Below are positions 61,143 to 64,000 of a DNA stretch of 64,000 nucleotides, piece by piece. A model generated the notes under the pieces. It was given only the letters and a program-made list of their open reading frames with translations, ran no database searches and was not told where the DNA came from. Position 1 is the first letter of the stretch. Every line of letters begins with the position of its first letter. A program made the translations under genes and the position numbers. This DNA comes from Lachnospiraceae bacterium (GTDB taxonomy: Bacteria; Bacillota; Clostridia; Lachnospirales; Lachnospiraceae), in NCBI GenBank assembly GCA_017634975.1, contig JAGBMJ010000141.1, positions 1 through 64,000 on the forward strand. The letters run 5' to 3'.

Positions 61143-63125
61143 ATGGACAACAACCTGAACAACATTCCGGAAAACAATGGTACGTCCGTGAATGGCAGCA
61201 ACACTCCGGCGGAAAACAGCAGCGGTATGAATACGGCCGGCACATCCGATTATACCGGGGCGGCGAATAATGGCGGGATCCTGAACGGGTACGTGATGAA
61301 CAGCGATCCGGGATATACGCAGAGTTTTGCGCAGGGCAACCCGAATGGTGCGGAGCCGCAGAATTCGAAGCAGAAATCCAAGGTGCTTCCGATCGTGTTG
61401 GGAGCGGCAGGTGTGGTTGTTGTGGCTGCTGCGGTATTGGGTTTTGTATTCCGCGGAGCGCTGGCGAACGGCTGGGCGCGCCTGACCAAGTCACCGGAGG
61501 AATATACCCGTTATGTGCTGGAGAAAAATCTGCTCGATAATGATCTGATGTGGAAAGGCTATGACGAGTCCTATAAGCAGGTGGCCGATCTGAAGGGGAT
61601 GAAGCTCAGTGGCGAGGTCCGCATGGAGCTTTCCAAAGATGTGATCAATATGGTCGAGGATGCTTATACGGATTATCAGAACACACGATACAGCAGTTAC
61701 GGCGGTTATGAGTATTATGATGCCTATTATGAATACATAGAGGAAGAATGGGAAAAGGATAACTATGATTATCTGGACTATGATGAATGGGTAAAAACCT
61801 ACGATCCGGGGGATGGTGGCGATGATGGCGGTGCACCTGCGATCCAGCTGGGAGCGCTCTCGGATATCGCTATGATCTACGAGGTGGAGCGCGGGGATGA
61901 CGCGATACGGGCGATGCAGGCACTGCAGCTGGCCGATAAGGAGTATCTGCTGACCATGAACGAGATCTACGATTCCGACAAGCATGAACTGTATCTGCAG
62001 ATGCCGGAGATCAACAAGGACTATGCGAAGCTGGAGCTGGAAGAGATCGCGGATCAGGATGATCTGGAGGAGCTGGATAATGTTCTCTTTGGAACCGATG
62101 TGAAAGCAGTGATGATGGATCCGAAGACCGCCAGGAGCGTATCTAACCGCTACTTTGATCTGCTGGTCTCCAAGATCGATGATGTGGAGGAGAAGAAAGA
62201 TACCTTTGAAGCGGCCGGACAGGAGCAGAAGTGCCTTACCCTGAAATTTACGGTGGATGGGGATATGATCAAAGAAACCGGTGTGGAACTGTGCGAAACC
62301 CTGAGCGATGACGGCGAGCTGCGAAGCTATTTTACCGATTATGCCAAAAGCTACCTGCCGACGGAAGATGTGGATGATATGTGGGAAGAGCTGTCGGATC
62401 AGCTGAAGCAGACCGCGGAAGAGATCGAAGATGCGGATATTGATACCGAGATGGAATGCACGCTGTATGTGGACAATATCGGTCAGATCATCGGTGTTAA
62501 GTTTATGGATGAGAAGGAAGAAAACGGCTTCCTCTGCGGATATGTCGTGAAGAGCGGCAAGTTGAATTTCGAACTGTCCTGTATGAAAGACGATGAGGAG
62601 ATCGTGAATCTGGAGGGCATCGGAAAGCTTGGAAAATCCGGTGTGACGGCAGACTTTGACCTCACGATCCGCGCGCAGGGGCTGAAAAAGAAGATCTCAT
62701 TTGCTCTGGAGAATATGACGCCGAAGGGCGGTGTGTTCACAATGGAACTGAACCAGTTCTATAAACTGGCTCAGCTGGCGGGAGTGGTCGATGATGAGGA
62801 AGATGACTATGCGAAACTGATCAAGGACGCTACGCTGCGCATCGAATATCATTCGGACGGTAAGAAAATGGATGGTTCCGTAGGGATCTTAAATGACGGA
62901 GATAAAGTGGCATACGTGAGCTGGAAGAGCGAAGTGGCGAATGCCGGAACGATCGAAATGCCTTCTTCCAAGGAGTCGGAAAAGATTACGGACGAATACG
63001 AGATGATGGAGTATCTGGAGGACTGTGACCTGGATTTGTTTGTGGATAAGCTGGAGGAACTTGGCCTGCCGAAGGAAGCCGCCGATGAGCTGCGCGAAGA
63101 GTTCGAAGATATCGAGTATTATTAA
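61143..63125 (+). CDS. acidic single-span membrane protein of unknown function
   Basis: A 660-aa protein. Residues 1–75 are Asn/Gly/Ser-rich and hydrophilic, a membrane helix follows ([21 protein letters not shown]), and the rest is extracytoplasmic. The external part is very acidic, with a Tyr-rich segment near 182–215 ([20 protein letters not shown]) and a beta-rich later part ([32 protein letters not shown]) of the kind seen in Lachnospiraceae lipoprotein-like domains of unknown function. I recognise no catalytic motif. Strong promoter, ribosome site and terminator suggest a single-gene unit. Confidence 0.75.
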   Translation: MDNNLNNIPENNGTSVNGSNTPAENSSGMNTAGTSDYTGAANNGGILNGYVMNSDPGYTQSFAQGNPNGAEPQNSKQKSKVLPIVLGAAGVVVVAAAVLGFVFRGALANGWARLTKSPEEYTRYVLEKNLLDNDLMWKGYDESYKQVADLKGMKLSGEVRMELSKDVINMVEDAYTDYQNTRYSSYGGYEYYDAYYEYIEEEWEKDNYDYLDYDEWVKTYDPGDGGDDGGAPAIQLGALSDIAMIYEVERGDDAIRAMQALQLADKEYLLTMNEIYDSDKHELYLQMPEINKDYAKLELEEIADQDDLEELDNVLFGTDVKAVMMDPKTARSVSNRYFDLLVSKIDDVEEKKDTFEAAGQEQKCLTLKFTVDGDMIKETGVELCETLSDDGELRSYFTDYAKSYLPTEDVDDMWEELSDQLKQTAEEIEDADIDTEMECTLYVDNIGQIIGVKFMDEKEENGFLCGYVVKSGKLNFELSCMKDDEEIVNLEGIGKLGKSGVTADFDLTIRAQGLKKKISFALENMTPKGGVFTMELNQFYKLAQLAGVVDDEEDDYAKLIKDATLRIEYHSDGKKMDGSVGILNDGDKVAYVSWKSEVANAGTIEMPSSKESEKITDEYEMMEYLEDCDLDLFVDKLEELGLPKEAADELREEFEDIEYY

Positions 63126-63131
63126 AAAACG

Positions 63132-63167
63132 CTGTTCGGGATCTTTGCGGTTCCGAACAGTTCTTTA
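63132..63167 (+). terminator. probable terminator of the 61143 gene
   Basis: CTGTTCGG (63132–63139) pairs with CCGAACAG (63153–63160), followed by a T-rich stretch. Confidence 0.75.
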
Positions 63168-63239
63168 CATTATAAGAAATTGCTGACGCAGGGGTTCCGC
63201 GAGGGAATCCTATGAACATAAAGAAAGGGGTTACGGAAT

Positions 63240-64000
63240 ATGAGTACATTTGCAGTAGCAGGGATCACACAGCTGGAGACGATCATAAACGTGGGAGAGA
63301 TCCCGATCAAGTATCAGCCGCTGACCAGTGAGCGGAACAGCATCCATATTGCACCGGGCGGCGATGCATATAATGAGACGCTGGCGCTCAAGTGGCTGGG
63401 GGATGAAGCCTTGCTGCTTTCCCTGGTGGGGCGGGATCAGGACATGAGCATCTTCAATCCGGCGGGGCGCAAGGTGACGATCTCGACCGAGTATATGATG
63501 CCGCTTCTGGAAGAGATGCCGATGCAGGTGATCCTCTGCGATAAGGAGCGCCGGCAGCAGATCTTTGAAGATATCAAAGGACTGCGTGAGGTGAACTACG
63601 ATATGTCCATGGTGGCACCCCTGATCGCGCGCTGCGATATGCTGGTCCTTTCCAATGCGAATTTCTGCCGGCCGTTCATCAAGGTGGCACAGCGTTACCA
63701 CCGCCCGATCGCGGTCAATGTGCATGAATATCTGAAGGAAAAAGAGAATTACAACAAAGACTTTTTGAAAGCGGCGAGTGTGCTGTATTTCAGTGATGAT
63801 ACGATCCACGAAGATCCGTTTGAATTTGTGGCGGATATCGCAAACCGTTATAAGTCGGAGATCATCATTCTCGGACAGGGAGCGAAGGGGCTGGTCCTGT
63901 ACGACCGCGCAAGGAATATCAACGTACATTATAACAGTGTGAAGACCAATGAAGTGGTGAATACGGCAGGCGCCGGAAATGCACTGCTGGCATGCTTTCT
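63240..64000 (+). CDS. PfkB/ribokinase-family protein, N-terminal part
   Basis: An open frame from ATG 63240 to the right edge (253 codons visible). AAGGGG lies upstream. The fold is PfkB-like: TFAVAGITQLETIINV, the substrate-binding IAPGGDAYNETLALKWLGDEALLLSLVG, then IIILGQGAKGLVLYD and VVNTAGAGNALLACF near the end. In active enzymes the last motif is DTxGAGD with the catalytic Asp; here the first D is N and the GAGD aspartate is Asn (codon 63978–63980). Kinase activity is therefore doubtful. The substrate is unknown, and the C terminus is outside the window. Confidence 0.85.
   Translation, partial: MSTFAVAGITQLETIINVGEIPIKYQPLTSERNSIHIAPGGDAYNETLALKWLGDEALLLSLVGRDQDMSIFNPAGRKVTISTEYMMPLLEEMPMQVILCDKERRQQIFEDIKGLREVNYDMSMVAPLIARCDMLVLSNANFCRPFIKVAQRYHRPIAVNVHEYLKEKENYNKDFLKAASVLYFSDDTIHEDPFEFVADIANRYKSEIIILGQGAKGLVLYDRARNINVHYNSVKTNEVVNTAGAGNALLACF

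Overview
The window looks like a chromosomal segment of an anaerobic Firmicute, most likely a Lachnospiraceae-type clostridium. The evidence is gene content and order: a murB–rapZ–whiA–HPr-like block, pyruvate formate-lyase with its activase and an 8-Fe ferredoxin, an XpaC/TelA pair, HD-GYP and EAL signalling proteins, consensus sigma-A promoters and strong GGAGG ribosome sites. No genus can be named from sequence alone. I see no CRISPR array, rRNA, intact transposase or sporulation gene.

Layout. (i) 1–5.4 kb: end of murB, an acyltransferase, rapZ, a large membrane protein, whiA and a Crh-like HPr paralogue without the phosphorylatable His. (ii) 5.5–7 kb: TraX-family protein and a cyclophilin, both minus strand. 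(iii) 7–27 kb: a surface-polysaccharide/teichoic-acid-like cluster. It holds GT4, DUF6625-like, GT-B, acetyltransferase, ABC exporter, GT2 and several giant GT-C-like membrane proteins, a YidC-like/sulfatase-like fusion, a clostripain-type peptidase (minus strand) and a CDP-glycerol glycerophosphotransferase-like protein. XpaC and TelA follow directly. (iv) 29.7–35.8 kb: membrane GGDEF-like/EAL protein, tRNA-Ala(CGC), an HtrA-like pseudoprotease, YhaM-type exonuclease and an RlmD/RlmCD-type rRNA methyltransferase. (v) 36–41.5 kb: an apparently more AT-rich accessory block (DUF4143 ATPase, deaminase, GNAT, AraC/GyrI-like regulator, two small enzymes or binding proteins) ending in a KilA-N fragment. 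(vi) 41.5–53 kb: a signalling block. It has a membrane HD-GYP protein, a soluble MCP/periplasmic-binding-protein fusion, a GAF methionine-sulfoxide reductase, a 1273-aa protein made of two HD-GYP-containing units, a divergently transcribed single-unit paralogue and a lone receiver domain. (vii) 53–59 kb: the pyruvate formate-lyase locus. The enzyme is split: a 684-aa catalytic chain stops before the glycyl-radical domain, and that domain is a separate 81-aa gene. Between them is a 72-aa protein resembling a radical-less half of the domain with a Cys-rich tail. Activase and ferredoxin lie downstream. (viii) 58.9–64 kb: endonuclease III, an SCP2-like protein with a histone-H1-like tail, a DUF1858 protein, an acidic membrane-anchored protein and the start of a PfkB-family kinase.

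Three dispersed palindromic repeat families cross the window. Family A (about 72–73 nt, three hairpins) is inserted in frame inside five consecutive-cluster proteins and also lies between genes, including the tRNA leader. Family B is a CCTTCCCCTTGAGGGG-type hairpin with a GATGAGGTG tail, found between genes, including between the split pfl genes. Family C is a REP-like GGGGACGGTTCT/AGAACCGTCCCC palindrome. The most interesting items are the split PFL with its extra small protein, the in-frame family A element, the HD-GYP multi-unit proteins and the YidC–sulfatase fusion.
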